This document shows, piece after piece, positions 36,983 to 47,599 of a DNA stretch of 49,179 nt. The first letter of the stretch is position 1. Every line of letters begins with the position of its first letter. The notes beneath the pieces were generated by a model. That model made no database searches and was not told where the DNA came from. It was given only the letters and a program-made list of their open reading frames with translations. Position numbers and translations under genes: made by a program. This DNA is from an uncultured Methylobacter sp. (GTDB taxonomy: Bacteria; Pseudomonadota; Gammaproteobacteria; Methylococcales; Methylomonadaceae): positions 1-49,179 of the forward strand of contig CAILCX010000056.1 of assembly GCA_903832775.1 (NCBI GenBank), written 5' to 3'.

Positions 36983-38923
36983 TTAGCGCAGCAAGCCTTC
37001 CAATAAACCGTTTAATTTATGAACAAAAGCGGCAGGATCATCCAAATGCCCACCTTCACTGAGAATGGCCTGATCAAACAGGATATGAGTCAAGTCAGCA
37101 AAACGCTTATCATCCTGCTCTTCTTTCATACGAACCACTAAGGGATGCGTTGGGTTAAGTTCAAAGATAGGTTTTTTACCCATTCCCATGCCCATACCTT
37201 GACCAGCATCCTTCATGATTCTTTCCATATTCAGGCTCATGCCATAAACATCGGCAACCAAACAAGCTGGTGATTCGGTTAAACGATGACTTAAACGGAC
37301 TTCGCTGACTTTATCGGCCAGTACGTCTTTGATCTGTTTCAGGATTGCTTCAAAATCCTTGTTCACTTCTTCCTGAGCTTCTTTATCTTCTTCGGAATCC
37401 AAAACACCTAAATCCAGATCACCCTTGGCAACCGACTGTAAGTGCTTTCCGTCGAACTCATCTAGATTAGATACCAGCCACTCATCAATACGATCTGATA
37501 ATAAGATAACTTCTATACCTTTTTTACGGAAGATTTCCAAGTGCGGGCTGTTTTTTGCGGCTGCAAAACTGTCTGCGGTGACATAATAAATCTTGTCCTG
37601 ACCTTCTTTCATCCGGTTGACATAGCTTTCAAGAGAGATATCCTGCTTGTCGACATCAGTATGCGTTGTAGCAAAACGTAGCAATTTGGCGACACGCTCT
37701 TTATTGGCATGATCCTCAATCGGACCTTCTTTGATAACGGCACCAAATTGAGACCAGAATTTCTCATATTTTTCTGGTTCAGTGTTGGCCAAGTCTTCCA
37801 GCATACCCAGCACTTTTTTAACCGCACCCGATTTAATGGCGCTGATTTGTTTGCTTTGTTGCAGGATTTCGCGCGATACGTTCAATGGCAGGGAATTAGC
37901 GTCAATTATCCCTCGAATAAAACGTAAATAACGCGGCATCAACTGTTCAGCATCATCGGTAATAAAGACTTTGCGTATATAAAGCTTTACGCCGTGCTTG
38001 GTATCTCTGTCCCACATGTCGAAAGGCGCATGGGTCGGAACGTAAAGTAACAAGGTATATTCATTAGAACCCTCAACTTTACTGTGTATGTGAGTTAACG
38101 GATCTTGATAGTCATGACCGACGTGCTTGTAAAATTCGTTATAAGCCTCTTCGGTAATTTCCTGACGGGATTTAGTCCATAAAGCCGAAGCCGAGTTGAC
38201 AGTTTCTTCAACGATTTCTACCGGTTTTTTCTCTTCACCTTCTTCGCTTTCTTCAGTGTCCATGGACGGCATGATTTCTTTGTTCATGACAACAGGTAAA
38301 GAAATATGATCGGAAAACTTTCTGACGATAGAGCGAATACGGTAACCGTCGAGGAAATCGCTTTCAGCTTCTTTCAAATGCAGGATAATTTGTGTGCCGC
38401 GTTGTGCTTTTTCTACAGATTCGAGGGTGTAATCGCCTTCACCTGCAGACTCCCAGCGCACACCTTGGTTAACATCTGAGCCAGCTTTGCGAGTGATTAA
38501 AGTGACTTTATCTGCAACAATAAATGCTGAATAAAACCCAACGCCAAATTGGCCGATGAGTTCGCTGTCTTTAGCCTGATCACCTGTTAAGGCTTGAAAA
38601 AACTGTTTGGTTCCTGATTTTGCGATAGTACCAATGTGCTCCTGAACTTCCGCACGGGTCATACCGATGCCGTTATCGATAATGGTAATGGTCTTTTGGT
38701 CTTTATCATATTCCAGACGTATTTTTAATACACTATCACCTTCATATAAACTGTCATTTGATAATGCCTCAAAGCGCAATTTATCGGCAGCATCGGAGGC
38801 ATTAGAAATCAATTCCCGCAAGAATATCTCCTTGTTGCTATATAATGAATGAATCATTAAATGCAATAGATGTTTAACTTCAGTTTCAAAACCTAGAACT
38901 TCTTTTTTTGCTTCAACAGTCAT
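36983..38923 (-). CDS. htpG: chaperone HtpG (bacterial Hsp90)
   Basis: 646 residues, slightly longer than E. coli HtpG. The N-terminal GHKL ATPase has [20 protein letters not shown], the [11 protein letters not shown] motif and [12 protein letters not shown] charged linker with [10 protein letters not shown] (about 220-232) precedes the middle domain ([15 protein letters not shown]) and the C-terminal dimerisation domain. It assists folding of client proteins under stress. A single-gene unit with a near-consensus sigma-32 promoter upstream and a strong terminator after it. Intact. Confidence 0.98.
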   Translation of the reverse strand: MTVEAKKEVLGFETEVKHLLHLMIHSLYSNKEIFLRELISNASDAADKLRFEALSNDSLYEGDSVLKIRLEYDKDQKTITIIDNGIGMTRAEVQEHIGTIAKSGTKQFFQALTGDQAKDSELIGQFGVGFYSAFIVADKVTLITRKAGSDVNQGVRWESAGEGDYTLESVEKAQRGTQIILHLKEAESDFLDGYRIRSIVRKFSDHISLPVVMNKEIMPSMDTEESEEGEEKKPVEIVEETVNSASALWTKSRQEITEEAYNEFYKHVGHDYQDPLTHIHSKVEGSNEYTLLLYVPTHAPFDMWDRDTKHGVKLYIRKVFITDDAEQLMPRYLRFIRGIIDANSLPLNVSREILQQSKQISAIKSGAVKKVLGMLEDLANTEPEKYEKFWSQFGAVIKEGPIEDHANKERVAKLLRFATTHTDVDKQDISLESYVNRMKEGQDKIYYVTADSFAAAKNSPHLEIFRKKGIEVILLSDRIDEWLVSNLDEFDGKHLQSVAKGDLDLGVLDSEEDKEAQEEVNKDFEAILKQIKDVLADKVSEVRLSHRLTESPACLVADVYGMSLNMERIMKDAGQGMGMGMGKKPIFELNPTHPLVVRMKEEQDDKRFADLTHILFDQAILSEGGHLDDPAAFVHKLNGLLEGLLR

Positions 38924-38959
38924 CTTTATTAATCCTGATTAATTATGAGGTTAACGCAA

Positions 38960-38987
38960 ATGTGGGGGCTCTTTGTTTTTTTTCAAG
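38960..38987 (-). promoter_or_regulatory. sigma-32 (heat-shock) promoter of htpG
   Basis: On the minus strand CTTGAA (38987-38982) is followed after 14 bases by CCCCACAT (38967-38960). The established RpoH consensus is CTTGAA, 13-17 bases, CCCCATNT, so this fits with one mismatch. It lies 37 bases before the htpG ATG. The module gene at 39030 is transcribed the other way from the same 106-base gap. Confidence 0.8.
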
Positions 38988-39029
38988 TGCAAACCGGATC
39001 GATAAGATACAAGTTTAAGTAAACCTTAT

Positions 39030-40634
39030 ATGACAATAAATCTTAAATCCAAAAAAATATTGATTATCGAAGATAACCCAAGTATGCGTGAAACCCTAAT
39101 TCATATACTTGGTTCATTGGGTGCTCGATTCATTGTTGCCGCAGAAACCGGGGTTAATGCAATAACTGCGATGAAAATTGACAACTTTGATGTTGTACTC
39201 TGTGATTACAATTTGCTCGGCGACAAAACGGGTCAGCAAGTGCTGGATGATGCCAAGTACCTTAAATTGTTGCCGTTAAGCACCATTTTCATCATGGTCA
39301 CGGGTGAAAATCGTCAAGAATTAGTGCTTAGTGCCATTGATAATAAACCTGACGACTATTTGATAAAACCTATTAGCCGGGAACAATTATCCAGCCGTCT
39401 TGAAAGATCTATTGCCCGCAAAAATTATTTAGCCGACATTGAAAATGAAATAGCTAACGGCAATTTGTATCAGGCTTTGACTAATTGCAAGCAACTGCTT
39501 GATTCGGATGATAATAAAATGCGCTTGCACTTATTAAAAATACAAGCAGAATTAACCATTAAAATTGGTGACTTTAAATCGGCAGGGCAAATTTATGAGA
39601 ATATCCTTTATGAAAGGGAGCTTCCCTGGGCTAGATTGGGCTTGGGTATAGTCGCTTTTTCTCTCGATGATGTTGAACAAGCTATTCAGACCTTTAAGGA
39701 TTTAATCTTGCAATATCCTGCCATGATGGATGCCTACGATTGGTTGGTAAAAGTATACGAATCTCAGGGTAACGATGATCATGCTTTATTTTCACTTAAT
39801 TCAGCAGTCACACTTTCGCCAATGTCTTTCTCAAGACAAAAAAAACTGGCTACACTGGCTGACAAAACTGAAAATTACGCAATTGCCAAAAAAGCCTATA
39901 AAGCCGTTATTAAACTGGGCAATAACTCCATACGTAAATCGCCTGCAGATTATGCGGGTCTGGCTAATGTTTATTTGAAAGAGAAAGCTCCCGACGAGGC
40001 GCAAAAAATCGTAAATCAGTTGAGTCTAGAATTTCACAATGATCCTGAAGCGAAACTCAGATCAGCTCTATTAGAAAGTGAAATTCATCTTACAAAAGGT
40101 GATAAAGAGCTGGCTCAACAAGCTTATGAAAAGGCATCTTTCCTAAATAAGAAATTCAACAAAAAGCTTCCCAAAGAGCTGCGTCTTAATATGGCCAAGC
40201 ATTTTTATATAAATGGAAATAAAAGTGCTTGTGATGAAATAATCAACGATCTGATTAAAACCAATATTGATGACAAATTTTTTATCAAAGATATCGTCAG
40301 GCTCTGTGACACTATTATTTGTAAAAACCATGCAATAAAACTGATTAACAACATAAGAAAGGAATTTGCCGATATGAATAATCATGGCGTTAATTTGTTT
40401 GCTAAAGGAGATACTAAGGAAGCCTTTGATATATTCGCGGAAGCTATTGCAGAAAGGCCAGACAATCAAGCAGCTATTTTAAATATGACAAGAATAATGA
40501 TTCATGATCTAAAAAAATCCATCCCCGACCCGGAAAAAATCATCAAAGCTCAATCTTATATTAATAAAGCCATAGAAATAGGCTTGCCGTACAGCCAAGT
40601 TAGTCAACTTCAAATAGAATTGGACAATCTTTAA
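39030..40634 (+). CDS. response regulator with C-terminal TPR domain (copy 1)
   Basis: 534 residues. The receiver domain (1-125) has acidic pocket E14-D15, phospho-acceptor D59 (VVLCDYNLLG), a Thr in MVTGE and the Lys of LIKP. Instead of a DNA-binding domain it carries a long helical TPR array (about 150-530) with units such as GDFKSAGQIYENILYEREL and KTENYAIAKKAYKAVIKLG. Output is therefore probably protein-protein interaction. It starts a plus-strand module with a small kinase and a second copy of itself. Related RR-TPR proteins occur in Pseudomonas and Shewanella; their partners are mostly unstudied. Confidence 0.9.
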   Translation: MTINLKSKKILIIEDNPSMRETLIHILGSLGARFIVAAETGVNAITAMKIDNFDVVLCDYNLLGDKTGQQVLDDAKYLKLLPLSTIFIMVTGENRQELVLSAIDNKPDDYLIKPISREQLSSRLERSIARKNYLADIENEIANGNLYQALTNCKQLLDSDDNKMRLHLLKIQAELTIKIGDFKSAGQIYENILYERELPWARLGLGIVAFSLDDVEQAIQTFKDLILQYPAMMDAYDWLVKVYESQGNDDHALFSLNSAVTLSPMSFSRQKKLATLADKTENYAIAKKAYKAVIKLGNNSIRKSPADYAGLANVYLKEKAPDEAQKIVNQLSLEFHNDPEAKLRSALLESEIHLTKGDKELAQQAYEKASFLNKKFNKKLPKELRLNMAKHFYINGNKSACDEIINDLIKTNIDDKFFIKDIVRLCDTIICKNHAIKLINNIRKEFADMNNHGVNLFAKGDTKEAFDIFAEAIAERPDNQAAILNMTRIMIHDLKKSIPDPEKIIKAQSYINKAIEIGLPYSQVSQLQIELDNL

Positions 40635-40673
40635 TGCAACCCTTATCAATATCAACCCAAGGAAAATATCTCT

Positions 40674-41345
40674 ATGCTTCCGATCGAGTTCTCTGCTCTA
40701 CTTGCTTCATCAATTCATGATATAAAAAACTCATTAGGAGCACTTCGTGCACTTCTCGCACAACTTGAAAATTTTTATATAGATCAAAAGCCTACTGAAT
40801 TAAAACATTTGAATTTTGAAGCTAATCGTATGAATAATAGCCTCATGCAGTTACTAATTCTTTATAAAATCGACTTATCACAATTTAGTCCAACCATAGA
40901 TGAACATAGAGCCGGAGAAATATTGGAAGATATTGCTGCGCAACAATCTACTTTATTATCTTTAGGCAACGTTCAACTCATTACCCAATGCGACAATGAA
41001 CTACTTTGTTATTGTGACAATACACTTATTAGTAGCGCCCTCTGCACTCTGGTTAATAATGCCCAGCGCTATTGTCTGACAAAAGTGCTGCTTTCCGCGA
41101 CTCAGGAAGGTGATTATGTTGTTTTTTGCATTGAAGACGATGGATATGGTTATCCGGAAAACCTTATTTCGTCTGATTACAAACAACTGCCTCAAATGGA
41201 TTTATCTACTGGCAACACTGGACTTGGTTTGTTTTTTACTGACACTATTGCCAAATTTCATGTTCAAGGTGAAAAAAGTGGCTTTATTACAACTGACAAT
41301 AATAGTCAGTTTGGCGGAGCGCGATTCAAGCTCTATTTGCCATAA
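40674..41345 (+). CDS. small soluble histidine kinase
   Basis: 223 residues, made almost entirely of the kinase core. The phospho-acceptor His is H15 in SSIHDIKNSLGALRALL. The ATPase domain has N box LVNNAQRY, G1 CIEDDGYGYPENL and G2 NTGLGLFFTDTIAKF. No sensor domain or membrane segment precedes the H-box, so the signal must come from a partner protein or from the TPR arrays next door. It sits 39 bases after copy 1 and 75 before copy 2 of the RR-TPR gene and probably phosphorylates both. Confidence 0.88.
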   Translation: MLPIEFSALLASSIHDIKNSLGALRALLAQLENFYIDQKPTELKHLNFEANRMNNSLMQLLILYKIDLSQFSPTIDEHRAGEILEDIAAQQSTLLSLGNVQLITQCDNELLCYCDNTLISSALCTLVNNAQRYCLTKVLLSATQEGDYVVFCIEDDGYGYPENLISSDYKQLPQMDLSTGNTGLGLFFTDTIAKFHVQGEKSGFITTDNNSQFGGARFKLYLP

Positions 41346-41420
41346 CATCGATTAGTGATTCAGTGAATTCATCGAGATAGTTTTAATGCTGAATCAGCCA
41401 AGTAAAAATAAAACACAACG

Positions 41421-43043
41421 ATGACAATCAACTTCGCTTCAAAAAAAATACTGGTCGTTGAAGACCAGCCAATCATGCGTGAAACCATCAAGCATATTTT
41501 GGTTACCTTTGGTGCACGATTTATTGTTGAAGCAGAATCTGGCGTCAATGCCATAACTGCAATGAAGATTGACAAGTTTGATATCGTTCTCTGTGATTAC
41601 AACTTGCTACGTGGTAAAAATGGCCAACAGGTTCTTGAAGAAGCCAGATACCTTAAGTTATTACCAATCAGTGCAATCTTTATCATGGTCACTGGTGAAC
41701 AAAACCTTGAAATGGTGCTTAGCGCTATCGACAACAAACCCGATGACTATCTGATTAAACCTTTCAACCAACAGCAACTAATAATTCGTATTGAAAGATG
41801 CCATGCACGCAAACAATATTTGCGTAGCATTGATACTAAAATTGATAGTGGCAGTTTTTTTCAGGCCATTCAATCTTGTGAGCAACTGCTGCAGCTTAAT
41901 GATAAAAAAATGCATTTGCCCTTGTTAAAGCTCCGAGCCGAATTAGCGATTAAGGTTGGGGACTTTATATCGGCCGAAGCTATTTATGAAGCAATCTTGC
42001 TCGAAAGAGAGCTTCCCTGGGCTAGATGTGGCTTGGGTGTAGTAGCGGTTCTTCTGAACTTTTATGATCAGGCCATTGAGACTTTTCAAAAGCTTATCAA
42101 GCAATATCCGATAATGCTTGAAGCTTATGATTGGATAGTAAAAGCTTACGAGTCTTTGGGTGATAATGAAAGCGCATTGTCTTCGATTAATTTGGCTGTG
42201 GAACTTTCGCCTATGTCTATTTTGAGACAAAAGAAACTTGCCCTGCTGGCTGACAAAACTGAAAATCTCCAACTCGCCAAAAAAGCGTACACAGCAATTA
42301 TTAAACTGGGTAAAGATTCAATACATCGTTCCTCGGCTGATTATGCGGGCCTTGCTAGTGTTTACTTAAAAAGTAATGCACCTAACGAGGCTTTAAAAAT
42401 TGTCTATGAGCTCGATAAGCAGTTTCGCAATGATCCCGAAGCAAGGCTTAGATCTGCTCTTTTAGAATCCAGAATCTATCAGGCAAAAGACAATAAATCT
42501 CTGGCCCAGCAAGCCTATGGCAAAGCGTTTAAGCTCAACGAGGAATATAGCAAACAGATATCGAGAGAGCTACGTCTGGAAATGGCGAAGACTCTATATT
42601 TGAACGGAAATATTGAATCCTGTGATGAGATTTTAAATGATCTGGTTAAAACCAATATTGACAACAAGCATTTTATGCAGGATATCGTAGTAATGTGTGA
42701 TGCGATTATTAGTGAGGATTATGCAGGCTCATTGATTCAAGAAATAAAAAAAGAATTGGCTGAAATAAATAATGAAGGTGTCAATCTGTTTCAGGTAGGT
42801 GATATTAAAGGCGCCCTTGACATTTTTAACCTAGCCATTACTAAAATGCCCTGTAATCATACGATCAATTTAAATCTTATAAGAATTATGATACATGAGC
42901 TTAAAGCATCCGACTATTCTCGAGAAAAAATTCTCAGAACCCAAACCTGTATCAATAAAGCTATTGAAATAGGTGTGCCACATATCCAGCTTATCAGTCT
43001 TCAAAAGGCGCTAGACTCATGTGATTCAGAAAACTTTAGGTAA
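41421..43043 (+). CDS. response regulator with C-terminal TPR domain (copy 2)
   Basis: 540 residues, same architecture as the gene at 39030 and clearly its paralogue. Identical blocks include GVNAITAMKID, LCDYNLL, DNKPDDYLIKP and LLADKTEN with small changes, and similarity continues through the TPR array to the end (YINKAIEIG versus CINKAIEIG). The phosphorylation site D59 and acidic pocket E14-D15 are intact, so both copies look active. The copies have diverged along their full length, so the duplication is not recent. It ends the module; 498 bases follow before argC. Confidence 0.9.
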   Translation: MTINFASKKILVVEDQPIMRETIKHILVTFGARFIVEAESGVNAITAMKIDKFDIVLCDYNLLRGKNGQQVLEEARYLKLLPISAIFIMVTGEQNLEMVLSAIDNKPDDYLIKPFNQQQLIIRIERCHARKQYLRSIDTKIDSGSFFQAIQSCEQLLQLNDKKMHLPLLKLRAELAIKVGDFISAEAIYEAILLERELPWARCGLGVVAVLLNFYDQAIETFQKLIKQYPIMLEAYDWIVKAYESLGDNESALSSINLAVELSPMSILRQKKLALLADKTENLQLAKKAYTAIIKLGKDSIHRSSADYAGLASVYLKSNAPNEALKIVYELDKQFRNDPEARLRSALLESRIYQAKDNKSLAQQAYGKAFKLNEEYSKQISRELRLEMAKTLYLNGNIESCDEILNDLVKTNIDNKHFMQDIVVMCDAIISEDYAGSLIQEIKKELAEINNEGVNLFQVGDIKGALDIFNLAITKMPCNHTINLNLIRIMIHELKASDYSREKILRTQTCINKAIEIGVPHIQLISLQKALDSCDSENFR

Positions 43044-43541
43044 ATGTTGAAGATATTTGTCTTTATAAAGTTAAAGCAGTCATCTACTTAAATGTCTAAA
43101 TTAATACTTACGATTATTTTTAAGTCATTATCAACAAATATATAATAATTTCTTGAGGGTAACTATTTTTTATCACTATTGCTACGATACAGGAAAGTTT
43201 GTGTCAATAGTATTACACGTTTATCCCATGTTTTAATAATTTTATTGATTACACATAAACCTTAGTCGATTTCATTAATCGGATAGCTATAGGAAGTGAA
43301 TTATATGCAACGTAACACTGTCGGGGTAATATATATTCTAGATCAAAGCGGCGAGTAAAACGATTGCAAAATTTTGCCTATAGCGTGGTAAGTGTTTATA
43401 TCTTATCGTTGAATCTGATATTACCTGGAAGCTATAAAATTTTAATTTGATTAAATTATCGAAAAGTAGCTACGTTAAATGTTGGTGATACAGTTATCAT
43501 ATGTTGCTGTATTATTTTAAAACGTATGGATAGGATAAAAA
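43044..43541. other. 498-base gene-free stretch before argC
   Basis: Very AT-rich, with stop codons frequent in all frames and no convincing small gene. No strong terminator, repeat or RNA gene is seen. It should hold the end of the RR-TPR transcript and the argC promoter; a weak ribosome site (GGATAGGAT) precedes argC. Confidence 0.5.
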
Positions 43542-44573
43542 ATGATTCGTGCAGGTATTGTGGGGGGGACAGGTTATACCGGGGTTGAGCTTTTACGGAT
43601 TTTAGCGTTGCATTCTGAAGTTGAGGTGTCGGTAGTAACGTCAAGGACTGATGTTGGAATTAAAGTTGATGCGCTTTATCCCAGTCTACGAGGCTATATA
43701 AATATTGCGTTTAGCCTGCCCGAGGTCGAAGGCTTGTCAGAATGCGATGTGGTTTTTTTCGCAACACCAAATGGCACGGCTATGCTGATGGCAGAACAAC
43801 TCTTGTCGCGTGGCGTAAAAGTGATTGATCTTTCGGCTGATTTTAGACTGAAAGACGAAAAGGTTTGGAGTCATTGGTATGGAATGGAACATGCCTGTCC
43901 AGAATTAATCGCCGAGGCAGTTTATGGTTTGCCGGAATTAAACCGTGAAATGATTAAACAGGCTAATTTAATTGCTTGTCCGGGATGTTACCCAACGGCC
44001 GTGCAGTTAGGTTTTTTGCCGTTGTTGGAAAAGGGGGTAGTTGATGTTAATCATTTAATTGCCGATGTAAAGTCGGGTGTCAGTGGCGCGGGGCGTAAAG
44101 CTGAGTTGTCAACGTTAATGAGTGAAACGGGTGAAAGTTTTAAAGCCTATGCCGTTGGTGGTCATCGGCATTTGCCAGAAATTAAGCAAGGCTTAGAGTT
44201 GGTTGCGGGTGTTTCTATCGGATTGACATTTGTGCCGCATTTAACGCCAATGATTCGTGGAATTCATGCAACATTGTACGCTCAGGTGCAATGCAATATC
44301 GATGATGTGCAAGCTTTGTATGAGCAAAGATATGCTAGCGAAACATTTGTTGATGTATTACCGCAAGGTTCACATCCCGATACTCGCAATGTAAGAGGCA
44401 GTAATAATTGTCAGATCTCGCTACATCAGCCGCAAGGCGGGCAAACTATCGTAGTGTTATCGGTGATTGATAATTTGGTTAAGGGTGCAGCAGGGCAGGC
44501 GGTGCAAAATATGAATTTAATGTTTGGGTTAAAAGAAGGCAGTGGATTAGGTACGATTGCTCTTTATCCATAA
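43542..44573 (+). CDS. argC: N-acetyl-gamma-glutamyl-phosphate reductase
   Basis: 343 residues. NADP-binding [17 protein letters not shown] (5-21) and active-site Cys C149 in [14 protein letters not shown] identify ArgC. The HRHLPEI motif carries the catalytic His. It reduces N-acetylglutamyl phosphate to the semialdehyde in arginine synthesis. It stands apart from other arg genes, 65 bases before erpA on the same strand, an order I associate with several gammaproteobacterial methanotrophs and pseudomonads. Confidence 0.97.
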   Translation: MIRAGIVGGTGYTGVELLRILALHSEVEVSVVTSRTDVGIKVDALYPSLRGYINIAFSLPEVEGLSECDVVFFATPNGTAMLMAEQLLSRGVKVIDLSADFRLKDEKVWSHWYGMEHACPELIAEAVYGLPELNREMIKQANLIACPGCYPTAVQLGFLPLLEKGVVDVNHLIADVKSGVSGAGRKAELSTLMSETGESFKAYAVGGHRHLPEIKQGLELVAGVSIGLTFVPHLTPMIRGIHATLYAQVQCNIDDVQALYEQRYASETFVDVLPQGSHPDTRNVRGSNNCQISLHQPQGGQTIVVLSVIDNLVKGAAGQAVQNMNLMFGLKEGSGLGTIALYP

Positions 44574-44638
44574 TTCTTGACTGGAAAGACAGGTTTAATC
44601 ATAATATCCTACAATTTAATTATTAAAGTATTTAATTT

Positions 44639-44971
44639 ATGTCTAATCCGATAGTTTTTACTGACAGCGCAGCATCTAAAGTGGGTGAGTTAATAGCCGA
44701 GGAAGGTAACGATAATCTGAAGCTTAGAGTTTATGTTTCAGGCGGCGGTTGCTCAGGGTTCCAATATGGTTTTACTTTTGACGAAGAAGTTAATGAAGAT
44801 GATACCCGTGTTGAAAACGGCGGTGTTACTGTACTGATTGATTCCATGAGTATTCAGTATTTGACTGGTGCTGAAATCGATTATAAAGAAGATTTATCTG
44901 GTTCCCAGTTTGTAATTCGTAATCCAAATGCAACCACAACCTGTGGATGTGGTTCTTCTTTTTCAGCATAG
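44639..44971 (+). CDS. erpA: iron-sulfur cluster insertion protein ErpA
   Basis: 110 residues, an A-type Fe-S carrier. Cluster ligands are C38 in [11 protein letters not shown] and C102/C104 in the C-terminal CGCGSSFSA. ErpA hands [4Fe-4S] clusters to apo-targets such as IspG/IspH. The N-terminal [11 protein letters not shown] and the [20 protein letters not shown] block separate it from IscA. It ends 10 bases from the convergent anmK gene. Confidence 0.95.
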   Translation: MSNPIVFTDSAASKVGELIAEEGNDNLKLRVYVSGGGCSGFQYGFTFDEEVNEDDTRVENGGVTVLIDSMSIQYLTGAEIDYKEDLSGSQFVIRNPNATTTCGCGSSFSA

Positions 44972-44981
44972 CTCGATTACT

Positions 44982-46115
44982 CTATAAATTTTTGATGGGC
45001 GACAAATTGTTGCCCTGATAAATCCCGCCAAGGGTGACGTTTTTATACGCACCTGTTACTTCCTTAAGATTGCCTGGCAAATTATTTAATGTTTGTCTGG
45101 CAAGCCACGCAAAAGCCATCGCCTCAACATGATCGGGATGAGCGCCGTAATAATCCGTTGATTCAACAGGTAAATTTATATTTTGTTCGATAAGATTCCG
45201 CAAAAAAACGTTATGAATTCCACCGCCGCAAAGTAATATCCTATTGGTGTTGGGAGCATGTTTTTTGATGGCATCGCAAATGGTCGTCGCTGTTAAGAAG
45301 CAGAGGCTGGCTTGAACGTCTTCAGCCTTATAACTGAAAGCATCGCAATACTGATAAACCCAAGGTAAGGAAAAATACTCTTTACCTGTGCTTTTGGGTG
45401 GTGGCATATTGAAATAATGATCTTGTTTTAAAAGCGCTACCAATTCATGATTAATTTCACCTGTGCTAGCCCAGGTACCGTTTTTATCGTAAGGCAGGTT
45501 TTGGTGTAGTTTTATCCATAGATCCATTAAGGTATTGCCGGGGCCGGTATCAAAACCTATGACGTTTTCGGACTGATTTTTAGGCAGTACGGTAATGTTT
45601 GCGATACCGCCTATATTGACGATACAACGATGCTCATTTGGAGACTGAAATATGGCTCTATGAAACGCCGGCACTAGTGGTGCTCCCTGACCTTTGGCGG
45701 CAATATCGCGACGTCTGAAATCCGCGACGGTAGTAATGCTACTTTGTTCGGCGATTATGTTTGGATCTCCAATTTGCAGTGAAAAAGGCGAGCTAATGTC
45801 TGGCGCATGTTGAATGGTTAGACCATGACTACCAATAGCTTTCACAGATGCGGCGGGAATATTAGCTTTAGCAAGCAAGCGGTTAACCGTTTTGGCAAAT
45901 AAGCCGCCAAGTTGTGTGTCCACAGCGCCAAAATCACTTAGGGAGATTAGATTATCCGGTTTACTTAGCCTTTGAAGGTTGTTTTGAATATCATTTTGGA
46001 AGTGGAGGTATTCAAACTCGACAAGTTGGATTTTGTCATCTTTAAAATCAACCAGGGCAGCATCTATGCCGTCCAGACTGGTTCCAGACATGAGACCTAT
46101 ATAGAGCTCAGACAT
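44982..46115 (-). CDS. anmK: anhydro-N-acetylmuramic acid kinase
   Basis: 377 residues. The ATP-binding signature GLMSGTSLDGIDAALVDF is at 7-24, and the catalytic loop region DFRRRDIAAKGQGAPLVPAF carries the conserved Asp. It converts anhydroMurNAc from cell-wall turnover to MurNAc-6-phosphate. It lies 8 bases after the M23 peptidase gene on the same strand, so the two cell-wall genes probably form an operon. Confidence 0.97.
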   Translation of the reverse strand: MSELYIGLMSGTSLDGIDAALVDFKDDKIQLVEFEYLHFQNDIQNNLQRLSKPDNLISLSDFGAVDTQLGGLFAKTVNRLLAKANIPAASVKAIGSHGLTIQHAPDISSPFSLQIGDPNIIAEQSSITTVADFRRRDIAAKGQGAPLVPAFHRAIFQSPNEHRCIVNIGGIANITVLPKNQSENVIGFDTGPGNTLMDLWIKLHQNLPYDKNGTWASTGEINHELVALLKQDHYFNMPPPKSTGKEYFSLPWVYQYCDAFSYKAEDVQASLCFLTATTICDAIKKHAPNTNRILLCGGGIHNVFLRNLIEQNINLPVESTDYYGAHPDHVEAMAFAWLARQTLNNLPGNLKEVTGAYKNVTLGGIYQGNNLSPIKNL

Positions 46116-46123
46116 AAGTTAAG

Positions 46124-47599
46124 TTAATCGAAATGAAGCTGCTGCAAGGATGCTGGTGGCAAAGGGCTTGGTGAAATTGAGGTATGGATTTTTGCATATA
46201 AACTTTTGGCTTTTACCTGGTTCAGCTGTGCATAAAAAGGTTGTGTTTGCGAATTAAAGTCAGTAAGCAAATTGTCACTGATAGGCATGGAGTGAGGAAT
46301 TTTTACTGACTCGGGATCTCTATAAAGTCCATCTACATGAAATTCATAATGTAAATGAGGGCCTGTAGCCAGGCCAGACTGTCCAACAAAGCCAATTACA
46401 TCGCCTTGTTTAACATGATTGCCAACAGCTAAGCCTTTTCTAAAGTCAGACATGTGCGCATAGAGAGTTTCAAAGTGATCATTATGTTGAATAATGATCA
46501 CTTGCCCATAAGCACCTTTATTTCCGCTGAAACTAACAATCCCATCTCCGGTTGTTTTGACGGGAGTTCCAATTCTAGCTGCATAGTCAATGCCTTTATG
46601 CGCTCGAATTCGGTTAAGTATGGGATGCATGCGGTGCATGTCAAAAGGCGAGCTGATCTTTGCGAAGTCAACGGGGGCTGTTAAGAAGGCTCTTTGCATG
46701 GATTGACCGTCAGGGGTGTAATAACTTGCAACACCTGACTTGTTAATGTATCGGACTGCTGCGTAAGAAGAGCCTTGGTTGATAAATTCTGCAGCGATAA
46801 TTTGGTCGCTGTTAGTTTCAATGCCATCAATTATTTTTTTCTCATAAACAAGCGTGAATTGATCGCCCGGTCGGAGATTAGTAGCAAAATCTATGTCCCA
46901 GGCGAATATATCGGTGAGTTGTAAAATTAGTTCTTTTGATAAGCCTGCCTCAAGACCATCCAAAAACAAAGATGTTTCTATAGAAACATGAGCGGTGTTG
47001 ATTTTTGTTGTTTCTATGTGTTCAAGTGAAGAAGGTCTAAATGGTTTTTCATAATTGGTATGAGCAATTTCAACTGATTCTGCATTTTCTATAACTAAAG
47101 TGCTTGGAAAGTTAAGTTGTGTCTCGTGTCTTATGTTTTTTGCGGTGAAGTTAAGTTTGGAAGGGAGAATAGTATGCTTTCTGGTGTTCAAATTTGAGGC
47201 TGTAGTTTCAATTTGTTTTTTGGAATTAAATCTTTTATTTGCTGTTATGTTGTGTGGGTTTGGAAAATTAGCGAGTTGATTTTTAATGGTAGCTGTGACT
47301 TTTGCAGTCGGTAAGGATTTAGACGCGGGCTGTTTAGAAGTATTCTGTTTAGAGGTATTTGTGATAATTTTTTTAATATCAGTATTTGAAGCTATTAATT
47401 TTTTTTTGTCTATGGTCTTTGGATCAGAGGTGGTTTTTGAGTTGGAATTAACGGATGGTTTTAGCGCGCTTGATTTAAATGCCGGGGTTGGTTTGGAGTG
47501 TGTTATTGGTTTTGTCGTAGGTTTTTTTTGAGTGTAACCGGTTACTGGAAAAGCTATGCTAATTCCAATGAGTAAATATGGGTAGATTCTGTTCTTCAC
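46124..47599 (-). CDS. M23-family zinc metallopeptidase with long disordered linker (MepM-like)
   Basis: 491 residues. The signal peptide is residues 1-24 (IAFPVTGYTQ). About 24-160 is a low-complexity stretch rich in Lys, Thr, Ser, Asn and Pro, unusually long for the family. A middle domain with LysM/OapA-like character (LRPGDQFTLVYEKKIIDG) precedes the LytM domain: zinc ligands H334 and D338 (HKGID), H382 (YAHMS), and H415/H417 (GPHLHYEF). It should cut peptidoglycan cross-links in the periplasm to allow wall growth. It is divergent from tyrS, with 181 bases between starts. Confidence 0.9.
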   Translation of the reverse strand: MKNRIYPYLLIGISIAFPVTGYTQKKPTTKPITHSKPTPAFKSSALKPSVNSNSKTTSDPKTIDKKKLIASNTDIKKIITNTSKQNTSKQPASKSLPTAKVTATIKNQLANFPNPHNITANKRFNSKKQIETTASNLNTRKHTILPSKLNFTAKNIRHETQLNFPSTLVIENAESVEIAHTNYEKPFRPSSLEHIETTKINTAHVSIETSLFLDGLEAGLSKELILQLTDIFAWDIDFATNLRPGDQFTLVYEKKIIDGIETNSDQIIAAEFINQGSSYAAVRYINKSGVASYYTPDGQSMQRAFLTAPVDFAKISSPFDMHRMHPILNRIRAHKGIDYAARIGTPVKTTGDGIVSFSGNKGAYGQVIIIQHNDHFETLYAHMSDFRKGLAVGNHVKQGDVIGFVGQSGLATGPHLHYEFHVDGLYRDPESVKIPHSMPISDNLLTDFNSQTQPFYAQLNQVKAKSLYAKIHTSISPSPLPPASLQQLHFD

